A stretch of 64,000 nucleotides of DNA from Petaurus breviceps papuanus (taxonomy: Eukaryota; Chordata; Mammalia; Diprotodontia; Petauridae), in assembly GCA_028583685.1 (NCBI GenBank), contig JAMXIF010000051.1, positions 50,643,264 to 50,707,263 of the forward strand, given 5' to 3'. The translations under genes and the position numbers were made by a program. A model generated the notes under the pieces. It saw only the letters and a list, made by a program, of their open reading frames with translations. It did not search any database and was not told the DNA's origin. Every line of letters begins with the position of its first letter. Position 1 is the stretch's first letter. This document shows, piece by piece, positions 23,100 through 35,879 of this stretch.

Positions 23100-25039
23100 C
23101 TTCAAAGATCTGTGGATAAAATTCCATGCCACGATTTGTATGTGTTATTTGTAATAATCTATTTTGACTATCAAGTTTATTTTTAGATCATTAAAAAACA
23201 AAACAAAACCAAAAAACCCTTGGGTTTATTTTGCATACCAAATGCTATTCAATACGACTTAAAATCTTTCTTGTAATCCTTAGAATTCCAGATGGTTTTT
23301 TCTCCCCAGATTTTTAATTCCATACCATTCCCTCCATAACTCTCTTCAAAAATATTTTAAAATCGCCTGATTTCCATTTTAGTGTTCAACTTTCTTGCCC
23401 CAAATCCAGTGAAAATGCTCTCCTTTAATCTATCTGAACTGGGCTAAAATTCATTTAGATACATACATGTCTCAGCACCCTAAAAACTTTACAGCTATGT
23501 AGTCACTGAAATTAAAGTACAAATTACAGATAATAAATAATACATGCTACCATTCAAATGAACTCTCCTCCTACTGAGGGTGATCTCATCTCTTTAGTGA
23601 AGACCAGAGTTTGAATGACATAAGAAACAGATTAATCTCTTCTCTTGCCCAATTTTACAACATTAGATCTCTTTTCTATGTTTGGTTAGAGCACCCCAGT
23701 CCTTTCTCCCAATGTCAATAGATCAATAGATCTCAGATGCCATGAAAGCCTTATCCAAGACAGGTTTCTGCCTCAAAGTAATTCACCATTTACTAAACCT
23801 GTTCACCTAGTTTATGGAAACACTACTTTTAGAGAATTGTTATAGTCATTAGAAAAACAAATAGTAAAACTAACCATGAATTGATATACTTAGAGCCATG
23901 GGGGGGGGGGGGGGAGGGAATAAGATCCATTACTAAAAAGCAAAGTAATCTAGGGCTTTAGGTTTTAGCTTTGAGTATACATATATATTTAAATATATAA
24001 TAATAGCATATAATAATCTAAATATATAATAAATATAATATATAAATATATACTTAAATATAAAGGATTCTCAATATAAAACATTCCACTCACAAAATTT
24101 TACTTAATTAGTATTGAAAATACCTTAAATATTCTTCATTTCTATATTATAGTCAGTTACAGGAGAAAAAAGATACAAAGGGGAGAAATAGTCGATATAC
24201 AAATGGGTGCTTTCAAAAGCTTTGATGAACAAATAACTTATTTTCAAATGTAGGTTTGATTATATGCTAATGTCTTCTTTAAAATGTTTTAAGGCAAACA
24301 CGGGTACATTGTGTTATATGTTTTAATCCTGAACATGTGAAGGCCTGTACATCTTGAAATTCTTTTCCCCCTTCATTTTCAACATTCTGCTCTGCAAAGT
24401 AGTTACTGTCTCATTTCATCTCACAGAGAAAATAGCCCATTTTCATGGATTAACAACCCTATCTTATGTCTTTTTATAATATTACTTGTCAAAGACTTTG
24501 GAAGGCACACTGAAAATTCAGAACCACAGGCATGAATAAAACCATCTCTTGATCTTTATTTGCCCTATTGGTCGGATGAAATGAAACTGATGGCTCAGGG
24601 GTGAAGGTTCCTCGTCCCTGACTGAGCACAGAAAAGACAAAAAACATCATCTTGCTACAGTTAACTTGCTCCTGTTTTGCAGAATGACTAATTCTGTCAA
24701 CTTCCTATTCCAAGAGAGCGGTCCTTTTAAAAGTACGTGATTTGGCAGTATCCATACACACATACATATACCTGCATATACACATGTGTGCTGGAGTTAG
24801 AACGCAGTAAAGGCCTGCACACACAAATGCCTTGAATGTTCCATATTCTTAAAGTCTCTAGGTGGTGACTTTACCTGTGCCGGAGTACTGCAACCCCTCT
24901 GAGAGCTCTCAATGGCTAGACTACCTTTATAGATCTGAGCAACGTTAATTATGTGCAGGTTAACTGGCTTAGCCAGGCATACAAAGTTAGCCAAAGGAAT
25001 ACAAATGAAGGAGCTTTCTACTAGCAACGGACTTTCCTC
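23100..25039. other. ATXN7 intron, AT-rich
   Basis: It contains a poly-G run (about 23900-23912) and an AT-rich low-complexity patch at 23975-24065. No exon was recognised. Confidence 0.5.
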
Positions 25040-25340
25040 CAATCAGTCAATCAATATTTATTAAGAGCCTACTATGTTCCAAGTGCTGTGCTAAGCTCTA
25101 GGGATACAAAGGAAGGTAAAGGAATAATCCCTGCTCTCAAGGAGTTCACAGTCTAAAGAGGGTGACAACCTGAAATACATAAAAACCAGCTCTAGATAGG
25201 ATAAATTACAAGGCCCTAGGATAAAAGGGTTGACAAAGGCTTCCCAACTGGTGGGATATTAGCTGGGTGGGCCTTGAGGGAAGCCAGGAGGCAAAAATGA
25301 GGAAGGAGAGAATTCCGGGTATGGGAGACAGAGAAAAGGC
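25040..25340 (+). repeat. Ancient dispersed repeat (aatatttattaagagcctac type)
   Basis: The best-preserved copy here: ttattaagagcctactatgt, gctgtgctaagctctaggga and ctctcaaggagttcacagtc. Confidence 0.7.
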
Positions 25341-25599
25341 CTGCAGTCTGATTGGAGGGGCTTGTTGGAGGCCAGTGGCCCTGGATGGCAGAGCTGAAAG
25401 CTTTGAGATTGGGAGAGCATTTAGTCCAAACTGACTTTCGTCTTCTCCTGTGGTTTATTTTAAGAAGAAATAGATACCTCACATCAACCCAAGAGCAAAT
25501 CTTGTTTTTGCCATTTTTACTCTCCTGTGGCTGTTGGTAAGTCACTTAACACCTTGTGGGCAAAATGGACAAGGCCATAGGGGCCCGACACACATGCCA

Positions 25600-25740
25600 A
25601 GGGCCTCTAAGTGTGACCTGAACCAGATTAAACTGTAATTGGGAAATAACTAACAACATGAATAAAAAATGTAATAGAGTATAGAGTATGTTAATGTGTG
25701 GTTTTCTAAGTCAAGGAGCTATCTGCAAGGATCTTTAGGG
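25600..25740 (+). repeat. Unassigned dispersed repeat, copy 2
   Basis: Shares attaaactgtaattgggaaa and gtgtggttttctaagtcaag with 7485-7605. Confidence 0.55.
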
Positions 25741-27139
25741 TTGGTAACAGCACTGGCCTCAATGATTTCTCAGGAAGCTTCCAACTCCAACCAAGTAGGT
25801 TTTCATCTATCCAAGGTATTGATAAAAAAATGAGTGTGAAATTAAACTCATCCCAGAGCAGAGTGCCAAGCTGGGCCAAGCCAGGCCCAGAACAGGCACA
25901 TCCCCACCTTTCAGTCCACTTGTCTTTCCATGCTGCTTTATTTAATATTTGTTTCCTTGGAAATGTGAAGAGTTTTTCTTCATTTGAACATTTTATCTCA
26001 ATCTTTTTCAAGGCTCCAATTTTAGCTGTGTTTTTTTTTAACTTCTTTCTATTCTGTTCCTCTGTAGAACAAAGATGTTTAAAGATGCTAGACGGTCGAG
26101 CTATCTGGGACTCTGCTACTACAGGTTCCATCTGATTTATTCTGCTTTGCCCCGCCTTTTTCCTCCTCTCATTCTCCTCACAAACTGCCAATTCTCCTCC
26201 CCCAGCCTCTCCCAAAACTCAGCCAAGAAGGAAATCCTAAATGGGGAACAGCCTGCCATGGCAGCCTGGCTGCAGGAATCACTCTCTGCCTTTCCTTTTC
26301 TTCCTCGTGGAAACCCAAGTGACCATTTGAAATACCTGAGAACAGGAGAAAAGAGCCAAGTGGCTGCCGCAGGGAAGGGAGGGAGCTCCTGCTTGGGACA
26401 GGCCACTTGAGGTTAGAGTGGAGTCAGAACACATTGTTGGCCTTCTGGCTATTGTACAAGGGCCAACATGAACAGCACCTCCTCCCTAAGAAATCTGGCC
26501 TCTCTAGTTAGTTTCTCAGGACCCCTCCATTAACTTTCCCAAGGCCATCTAAAAACCAAATTGCAAAAGTCCCTCTACTAACAAAGGTGTGATGAAGCCT
26601 CTTCAAACCTGGCCAAGTGCAAGCAGGCAAGTCCGCCCGAGCAGAGGACCCACATGCCAACCCTGCCCCCATACTCATCCCACTAAACTTCACAAGATTC
26701 ACAATGAGTTCAGGAACGATCCAGCAGGCCATCGATTCCCAATCCTCCCACTCCTGACTCCATAGATGACTAAACACCATTCCACCACTGGTATAGTGCA
26801 CGCAGTGGGTACTTAAATGTTTGTTAAACTGAATTAAATAGTGTAAATTACAGGGTCATGCAGCTAGAAGGGCCATCTAGTCCAGCTCCCTTATTTGACA
26901 GGGAAATAACTCAAGCACCACATAGGAAGAAGCAACAGTGGGATCTCTGACTCCCAATTCAGGAGACTTTCCACACTCCCAAGCTACTGGGGTCCACCCA
27001 CTGGTAATGATGAGACCAATCCAGCACATTTAGGGTACACTTGCAAACGAGTACTCACTCATTCACATTTTACAGCTTCTATCAACTGGCTAGGGAGATA
27101 CACAGGATGATTTACGTGAATTTGGGAGGAAAAGATTCA
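25741..27139. other. ATXN7 intron, mostly unrecognised
   Basis: An L2-type 3' end (acgcagtgggtacttaaatg) is at 26780-26835 and a reversed SINE-like fragment at 26855-26960. Confidence 0.45.
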
Positions 27140-27245
27140 GCATGGTGTAATGGAAAGTGGGTTAGATTTGGAGTCAGAGAACTTGGGTTCAAATTCCAGC
27201 TCTGCATCTTGCTACCCATGTGACTTTGGGCAGGTCACTTATAAC
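27140..27245 (+). repeat. MIR-type SINE
   Basis: agcatggtgtaatggaaagt head, gggttcaaattccagctctg B box and tgggcaggtcactt. Confidence 0.8.
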
Positions 27246-27709
27246 TACACCTTCTCTTCAGGCTCTAAATTTTTGATCTGATGATGCTGACTCATGATAA
27301 CTCCAAGCACATCCACAGCAGAAAGCCTCTTCTGCCAAGGCATGACCCCCAATTCTTGCAGTTTTTTGACTGGCCTAGGCCAATACTACTTTAAAAAAAA
27401 AAAGCAAATGAAAGGCTATGTGACTAAGAAAAAACCCAATCCATCAGCCTCCAGACTCCTTCCTTCTCAGTGGGGACCTCTGCTTAGCAGGAAGAAGGGA
27501 GGAGAAGATGCTAAAAACCTCTCCAATGCCAAGGTATCTTCCAAGTTCTCTCCAATGGGCCCTGGGGACAAAGCATCACAGCTCCTCCTTAAAATAAACA
27601 ATAGCGAGTTTCACGTAATTCTGTTTTCTTTACTAAGTGAAGGGGGATCCTGCTGGCATAAGGAACAAGATCAGAGGATCCCAGATCTGAGAAGACCCAG
27701 GCCTCCAAG

Positions 27710-27815
27710 GCCTTCCAGTCCAATTCCTTCACCTTAGAGAGGAAGGTGCTCAGGGAGATTAAGTGATTTGTCCGCACAGGTAGCAAGCAGAGAGGTGGAT
27801 TTGGACCCAGGATCA
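27710..27815 (-). repeat. MIR-type SINE fragment
   Basis: Reversed core: gattaagtgatttgtccgca and gaggtggatttggacccagg. Confidence 0.65.
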
Positions 27816-30800
27816 TTTGAAGAATCTATTTCTTCTTTATGTAACACAATACACTGAAAGACAACTGAATTTTGACCAAGCTGTCCCAGCCTTTAAGAGC
27901 CCTCCTCCTCCATATGAAATAACACTTCCTAAGACCCTCCAACCCAGAAGTCTCTTTCCCTCTTCTATATATATAACTTATGGTCTGAACCACCACTGTA
28001 CCTTGCACACAGTGGGCACCAACTAGTCTTCATGGGTGCATTGATTAAATGAGTATAGTTCAGCTTTACTACCTCCCTGGGAGCTCAATGTGGGCTAATT
28101 AGGGAAAGCTTTCAAAAATAAATGTCATAAAAATGTCTATTCACTGAAACAGCAAAACTTACATAAAATTCTCCTTTTTCAGTTATTGTTCAATACAATT
28201 TCTAAGTGGCCATAAGAATCACATCCCCCCAAAAAGTTTGTTATCCCACTTATTAGAGACACTTTTTTAATGGGTTATTAGATTTAAAGTATTTGCAACT
28301 GATTGTTGTAATAGTTATGCCAAATACAGACAAGCTACCCAAACATATATGAGAAAATCAGTTAAAACCAGGCTTAATTTTGCATTACATTTACAGAGGG
28401 TCTTTTCACTTTACAAAAGAACTCCTCTGAATGACTGCCCCTAGTGGGTTTAAGAGTTTATTTATAGGGAGAAGAGCAAATTAAAACTAAGAGCCACCAC
28501 CAAATGAACATCAGCCACCAATGAGAAAATAATTCCATTCACAAAAATCTAATTTATACCCAGTGTTTCAGGAACACATCAATTACAGAAACTGAAGAGT
28601 CTGTGTAGCCTGTCCACACTCTTGATGGCAGTCAGTAACAGAGCACTATCTTGAGATCTGGCTTCTATTTTCTCTGTTCTGTAGGTTTAGCCACATGGGA
28701 CACCCTCGAGCTATGGTAGCATTATTTGTAGCCAAACACTAACATGCTTTCCCTGGGCTCTCTGAGTATTTTCTAGGCTTTGTTAGCTAGCACACAACTC
28801 CCTACGATATGAATGAGAAACGTAAAATCTTTTGTTTCTTCCCTTCCTTTCCCTTCCTGTGACTCAGTTTCTGTCTACCCAAAACTGTTGAATCCTGTGT
28901 ATGGGATTCACTTGGTAATATTTAACATTTATCACATATGGTAATTTCTTTCACACAATCTGCACACTAATTTAATAATGTAAATATCCCAGCGGCTGCT
29001 CACTTAAATAATATCCAAAAAATCTTTCCTTCTCTATAGTCTTGTTAAAATGAACACTGACTTGGTGCCAATTAATTTTCATAGAATTAGAGTATATAAA
29101 CATTCGGGCTTTCCTCTCCCCCCCCCCCCTTTCAATAATAGTGTCTATACTCTCAGTGGGTTGGGAATTTTCTGCAGCAATTTTACTGTTAATTTCCACA
29201 CATCTTCCTCCACAGTAGGAAACGAGGTTAATGCACACTTTTACTCGTCCGAACATAGCAACATCAAGGATAAAACACTCAAGGGTCAGGAAATGGATAT
29301 TTTTTAGAAATCACTGAAACAAAAGTGGGGCCCACTTTTCTTTTGAAATAGCTGTGTATATTCTGGAATATACAGCAATATATCTTATGGCAATTGATGG
29401 GAAATAGGAAAACTCAAAACACAACCTTTAATAATGCTGAAATCTATGCAAAATATTCCACAGTTTTGAGTTTCCATTTTGTGTGGAACTGAACTACTGA
29501 ATTATCTTTAGGGAAACAAGGTGGGAATGGATGTGTTTTTAAGTGCCTTTTTCTGCCAAAATATTTCTCATTGATCGCAACATCATAGAAATATGAGGCA
29601 AATGGTTCTATCAGAAACAACCGGCAGCATACAGCGTGTAAAAAGTTCTTAAAATTCACGCTAGAGTTCTCATTTCTTAAAGTCTCTAAGATTGATTGTA
29701 CCATTTTAAAAATTAAGGGAGACAGCCACATTAGTGTCAAACAGAATACTTACGACATAAATTACAAATAGAAAACACACTTTGTGGTTTCTGTATGCTG
29801 ATCAGGATTATACACAGCATGATTAGATGCTATTTGCAAACTACATTATGGGACTTGTGTGCTTACTCAAAAGTAGCTGGGTTTGTTGTTGTTATTTTTA
29901 AGACACGTGACAGTTGTTTCCACAATTCAAACATTTTTCTGAATAAATTAGTTATAAATTGTTGTAACGTGTCAATAATAGATATGAGACAATACGTGCA
30001 CACACATACATGGCTTAATTCACATTTACAAGCTTTTGCAAAGTCAAAGAGTTATTTTCACTACGGCAAAAAAAAAAATGATCTCATAGCATTGATTAAA
30101 AATGAACAATCCTTGGGAACAGCTCGAGAATATGACTTCCTGACCTCCTATCTCTAATTTACAATGCTGGCTCTATACAGATCCACCACCAATTGGAAAT
30201 CGAGGTTTGCAGCCTGAACCCCAGGCTAAGGATGGCACTGCTTTCCAAATACCTTCCTGTTCATTCCTTTCTCCAGTGATGCAATTTGACCTACATTTTC
30301 AATGCCCACTGAAACAGAAAGTGGGAGGGGGAGAGGAGAGAGGTTCCCCCCACCCTTCTCCCACCCTCTGATTAACTAGGACAGCAAATGCAGCTGAAGA
30401 GACTGCTACTGTGCAGAAGCACAGGAAAAAAATCATGCCAATAGGAAATTCCACAGGAGGGCATTTGGAAACACAGCGTTCTTCTGACCCTGTGAACAAA
30501 CTGTCAGGACTTCACAAATGGAGCTGCGTGTCATGCCAGATACAGTTTTATACAGTATATGTTCAGAACTGCAGGGGGCCATCTTTTTTTTTTTTTTTGC
30601 CCCAGACTTCTCATTATGAAGGATGCTTCAACTTGAATTACAAACATTTGTCCTTGCCACCATGCTAAGAAGGTTGGTTAGGACCTTTCTCTTGTTTAAT
30701 CTGTTAAAATTCTACACCAACCACACCTACCATACAGGACTACTCTGCTTACCTTTTAAAAACAAATTCACTTTGTGTTGATGCCTTAAATCTTAAGTAT

Positions 30801-31364
30801 GAGATTTTATGGTTAACATAATTTTATCAGGTTTACTATCTTGCAGAGATTCATTATGATATGAATTAATCATTCATTAGGTGTCTTTTCATGACATAAC
30901 CTCAAGATCTCAGGAACATTGGAATTTCTTATATTTTTCATTGTTAGAAATAATAATTCATGTACTTAGCTAACAAATATACTTGATAACATGTAATACC
31001 AGTTCCTTCTTAAGCCCCACCAATCAGATTATAATTAATTATGTGAGCTATACTAGAAAGTAGAAACTCCAAAACAGTAGATAATTTAAAATTATTTACA
31101 TTTGACTATGGAATATTAAATAAAAGGAAAATTCTTTGAAGATAGGAGGGCCTATATAATTTTTGTGTTTATATTATACTCATCATAGTAGGGATGTAAT
31201 AGGTGTTTGTTAAATTGAATAATTATTTTTTTAGTAGTTTTGCCTTCCTAATTATATTTTTATAGGCTAATGTTAAAAAATGGCTCTGTGTTGTTGTAGA
31301 TATAAGGGCAGCTTTAGAATGAGGAAGGCCTTACTTGGTTCAAGACCTGACTGACTCTTTATCA
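27816..31364. other. Repeat-poor AT-rich block of the ATXN7 intron
   Basis: About 3.5 kb with very little recognisable repeat apart from L2-type ends near 27985-28050 and 31150-31225 and homopolymer runs at 29118-29130 and 30581-30597. Such a gap in a repeat-dense intron may hold conserved noncoding sequence. No exon was recognised. Confidence 0.45.
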
Positions 31365-31720
31365 TGTCAGTCAACAAACTATGTGCTAGGCTCTGTGCTA
31401 AGCTTATGTACTAAAAGAAAGGGGAACAACAAAAACCATCCCCCCCCCCAAATGAAAACCAGTCCCTGCCCTCTAGGAGCTTACATTTTAACGGAAGAGA
31501 CAATAAATAACTAAATACACACAAGAAATCAACAGAGTAGATGGAAGGTAGTATGAGAAGGGAAAGCCCTAGCAGGTAGGAGGGTTGGGGCAGGCTTCAG
31601 ACAGGCTTCCTGCAGAAGGCAGGGTTTGAGCTAAGTCCAGAAGGAAGTCAGCGTAACTTAAGAGGTGGAGGTAAAGGGGCAGAGTATTCCAGAAGGCCAG
31701 GGCCCAGGTATGGAGATGGA
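31365..31720 (+). repeat. Ancient dispersed repeat, longer copy
   Basis: atgtgctaggctctgtgcta, tgccctctaggagcttacat, then ggcttcctgcagaaggcagg. It continues further than the other copies. Confidence 0.65.
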
Positions 31721-32374
31721 TCATGGAGGGTCAGCGTCAAAGGGCACACCTAACATGAGCTCTGTGACCACGAGTTAATCACTAACTTCTCTGGCCACAA
31801 AAGGCAATGAGAGGTGGGGATGCTGCCTGTGCCCCAGCCAGCTGGCTTAAGCTCTTGGTGCCCATTTTCCAAGACTCCCCATTTCATTCCCTCTTGTGGG
31901 CACTCTCTATGTCAGTGAAAGGGTTCTGTCCCCATTTCTAAACATAAGTGGTGCCTCACACTCAGTGATGCTCAACACACGGCAGAGCTGAAATCCAGTC
32001 CCCTCATTTTACAAAGAAGGAAACTGAGGCCAAGAGGTTAAATGACTCCACAGTGATCATAGAAGGAAGCACCAGGTTCGAAACCCTTGGCCCAGGGCTA
32101 CGAACCCTGGGTTCTTTCCACAGGATTTCTTCTGCAAAACAGGAGTGGTGAATATTGCAGAACGCTCCTGAGGCCTGAGGAAAGGCCACAGACCTGGAAG
32201 ACAGCCATTTCTATAGAGTCGGGTGGAAAAGGAGTTTCAAGGGGTGGGAGAAGCAGATGGTAGGCCATGGAAGACATGGAGGTGGGGAGTAAAAGGAAAG
32301 GGGGACACAGGTATCAGGTAACAGCTGAGGGAGGAGAGAACAGGGTCCAGAGCTGGCTTATGTACTTTTCTATA
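31721..32374. other. ATXN7 intron before the L1 nest
   Basis: A reversed SINE fragment (ctcattttacaaagaaggaa) lies at 32000-32100. The rest is unrecognised. Confidence 0.5.
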
Positions 32375-32382
32375 AAGAAAAG

Positions 32383-32540
32383 GAGAGTCAAATGAAAAAC
32401 TATTTGAAATAATTAACAACTTTAGCAAGGCTGCAGGATAGAAAACAAATCCGCATAAATCATTAGCACTTCCATATGCTACCAACAAAACCCAAAAGCA
32501 ACAGACAGAAAAAGAAATTCCATTTAAAATAAATGTATAC
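32383..32540 (+). mobile_element. Older L1, left fragment (ORF2, just after the FADD region)
   Basis: The fragment aligns by eye with 33740-33880 of the younger copy (the [11 protein letters not shown]...EREIPFK stretch) in the same orientation, but is much more diverged. It stops exactly where the younger L1 begins. A weak possible outer target duplication is aaagaaaaggagag (32375-32388) against aaaggaaaggggag just after 38184. Confidence 0.85.
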
Positions 32541-35500
32541 TCAACAAATTGGGCATGCAATCGAAAAACCTAGAAAAAGAACAAATTCAAAATCCCCGAT
32601 TTAATACTAAATTAGAAATATTGAAAACCAAAGGAGAGATTAATAAAATTGAAATTAAGAAAACTATTGAATTAATAAATAAAGCTAAGAGCTGGTTTTA
32701 TGAAAAAAACAACAAAATTGATAGACCCTTAGTCAATATGATAAAAAAGAAAGAAGAAAACCAAATTATGAGTATCAAAAGTGAAAAGGGTGAATCTACC
32801 TCCAATGAAGAGGAAATCAAAACAATAATTAGGAATTATTTTTCCCAATTGTATGCACATAAATTTGACAATCTTAGGGAAATGGATGAATATTTACAAA
32901 AATACAAGTTGCCCAGATTAACTGAAGAGGAAGTAAATTACTTAAATAACCACATCTCAGAAATAGAAATTGAACAAGCCATCAGTCAACTCCCTAGGAA
33001 AAAATCTACAGCACCAGATGGATTTACTAGTGAATTCTATCAAACATTTAAAGAACAATTGATTCCAATACTCTACAAACTATTTGGGAAAATTGGTGAA
33101 GAAGGAGTCCTACCAAATTCTTTTTATGACGCAAATATGGTCCTGATACCTAAATCAGGAAGAGATGAAACAGAGAAAGAAAATTATAAACCAATCTCCC
33201 TCATGAATATAGATGCAGAAATTTTAAATAAAATACTAGCAAAAAGACTACAGCAACTTATCACAAGAATAATACACTTTGATCAGGTAGGATTTATGCC
33301 AGGAATGCAAGAATGGTTTAATATTAGGAAAACCATTAGTATAATTGATCATATCAACAATAAAACTAGCAGAAACCACATGATCATCTCAATAGATGCC
33401 GAAAAGGCTTTTCATAAAATACAACATCCATTCCTATTAAAAACATCAGAAAGTATAGGAATAAATGGAGCCTTCCTTAAAATAATAGGTAGCATCTATT
33501 TAAAGACATCAGCAAGTATTATATGTAATGGGGAGAAGCTAGAAGCATTTCCCATAAGATCAGGGGTGAAACAAAGGTGTCCACTATCAACCCTCTTATT
33601 CAATCTGGTACTAGAAATGTTAGCAGTAGCAATTAGAGAAGAAAAAGAAATCAAAGGAATCAAATTAGGCAAAGAAGAGACCAAGCTATCACTCTTTGCA
33701 GATGATATGATGATATACTTAGAGAATCCTGGAGAATCAAGTAAAAAACTACTTGAGACAATAAATAAATTTGGCAAAGTTGCAGGATATAAAATAAACC
33801 CACGCAAATCCTCGGCATTCCTATATATTTCCAATGAAATTCAATGGCAAGAGATAGAAAGAGAAATCCCATTTAAAGTTACTATAGACATTATAAAATA
33901 TTTGGGAATCTACCTGCCAAAACAAACCCAGGACCTATATGACCACAACTACAAAACACTTTTCACACAAATAAAGTCAGATCTAACTAAGTGGAAAAAT
34001 ATCAATTGCTCATGGCTGGGTCAAGCTAATATAATAAAAATGACAATTTTACCTAAATTAAATTCTATATTTAGTGCCATACCAATCAATTTACCAAAAA
34101 ACTACTTTATAGACCCAGAAAAAATAGTAACAAAATTCATTTGGAAGAATAAACGGTCCAGGATATCAAGGGAATTAATGAAAAGAAATGCTAGGGAAGG
34201 TGGACTAGCTATACCAGAGTTCAATCTGCATTATAAAGCAGCAGTCATCAAAACTACTTGGTACTGGCTAAGGAATAGAAGTGGATCAATGGAATAGATT
34301 AGGCACAAGAGATTCAGAAGTCAATGACTATAGTAATCTATTGTTTGATAAACCCCAAGACCCTAGTTTTTGGGATAAGAATTCACTATTTGACAAAAAC
34401 TGCTGGGAAAACTGGAATATAGTATGGCAGAAACTGGGCATAGACCATTATCTAACACCATATACCAAAATCAAGTCTAAATGGGTGCATGATCTAGGTA
34501 TAAAGGTTGATACTGTAAGCAGTCTCCTAAAACAAGGAATAGTTTACCTGTCAGATTTGTGGAGAGGGAAAGACTTTATGACTAAACAAGAATTAGAGAA
34601 TATTATAAAATGTAAAATGGATAATTTTGACTACATGAAATTGAAAAGCTTCTGTACAAACAAAACCAATATAACCAAGATTAAGAGGGAGGTGGGAAAT
34701 TGGGAAAGAATCTTTACAACCTATGTCTCTGACAAAGGACTCATTTCTAAAATATACAGAGAATTGAGTCAAATTTATAAGAATACAAGTCATTCCCCAA
34801 TTGATAAATGGTCAAAGGATATGAACAGGCAGTTTTCAGAGAAAGAAATTAAAGATATCTATAAGCACATGAAGAAATGCTCTAATTCACTATTGATTAG
34901 AGAAATGCAAATCAAAACAACTCTGAGGTACCACATCTCACCAGTCAGATTGGCTAAGATGACAAAACAGGAAAATGACAAATGCTGGAGAGGATGTGGG
35001 CAAACTGGAACACTAATGCATTGTTGGTGGAGTTGTGAACTGATCCTGCCTTTCTGGAGAGCAATCTGGAATTATGCCCAAAGGGCTATAAATAATTTCA
35101 TACCCTTTGACCCAGCAATACCACTCCTAGGGTTGTATCCCAAAGAGATCACAGAAACGGGAGAAAGACCCACATGTACAAAAATGTTTATAGCAGCTCT
35201 TTCTGTGGTAGCAAAAAATTGGAAATTAAAATAAAAAATTGGTGCCCATCAATTGGGGAATGGCTGAACAAGTTGTGGTATATGCATGTTATGGAATACT
35301 ATTGTGCTATAAGAAACAAGGAGCAGATGGACTTCATATTTACCTGGAGAGGCTTTAAAAGAACTGATGCTGAGTGAGAAGAGTAGAACCAGGAAAAATC
35401 TGTACACAATTACAGACACAACGTATGTATGATGACCAACTTTGATAGACTAGACTCTTCTCAGCAATGCAGGGTTATAAGTCAACCCCAAAAGATTCAT

Positions 35501-35879
35501 GATGGAGAGAAGTGTGTGCATCCAGAGAAAGAACTAGAAAGAACTGAGTTTATATCCAGATGGAAGCAAAATACCTGATCTTTTTCCTTTTATTGTTTGG
35601 TTTTATGTCCTCTTTACCATTTTTCATTCCATCTGATACAATCCGTCTTTATAACCTGACTAATGTATAATGTGAAAGTATTTACAGATCCTATAATTGA
35701 CTATATGATGCCATGGTGGGGAGGGGGACAAAATGTGAAACTCAAAGAATTGTGGAACTGAATCCTGTACACTAAAAGCAAACAAATTTTAAAAAAAGGT
35801 ACCTGACCAAAAAAAATTATAAAGTGCATGAAAAAAGAAGAAAAATACAGGTATACCCATACATACAATAAAATAAAAT
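32541..35879 (+). mobile_element. 5'-truncated L1 (younger copy), nested in an older L1
   Basis: The element starts within ORF2, after the endonuclease domain, and runs through reverse transcriptase, the C-terminal domain and the 3' UTR. Flanks aaaataaatgtatac (32526-32540) and aaaataaatatatac (35880-35894) are a 15-bp target-site duplication with one mismatch. They join the two halves of an older L1, so this copy inserted into it. The canonical L1 end and A-rich tail occur at about 35798. Another 80 bp with its own A-rich end follows before the duplication, which suggests a 3' transduction. Confidence 0.9.
32549..35377 (+). pseudogene. L1 ORF2 remnant (reverse transcriptase and C-terminal domain)
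   Basis: Open frame 32549-34297 (582 codons) covers the RT: IDRPL, SISLMN-like [35 protein letters not shown] and the catalytic [13 protein letters not shown]. The motif normally read as AFDKI is AFHKI, and QGCPLS is QRCPLS, so activity is doubtful. The frame shifts near 34275-34290, where about 2 nt are missing, and continues at 34281-35234 with WENWNIVWQKLG, KDMNRQFS, RCWRGCG-like KCWRGCGQTGTLMHCWW and IPFDPAIPLLG. It shifts again after 35234 and continues at 35174-35377 with WYMHVMEYY. No endonuclease domain is present. Confidence 0.93.

Noticed and set aside
29795-30157. A 120-codon plus-strand frame in the repeat-poor block
   Set aside because: Composition resembles translated AT-rich noncoding DNA. 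No homology was recognised and no splice or promoter context was seen.
32549-35234. Long reverse-transcriptase frames as a possible domesticated host gene
   Set aside because: They are part of a 5'-truncated L1 with target duplications, a frameshift, altered RT motifs and no promoter, so they are an ordinary dead LINE.
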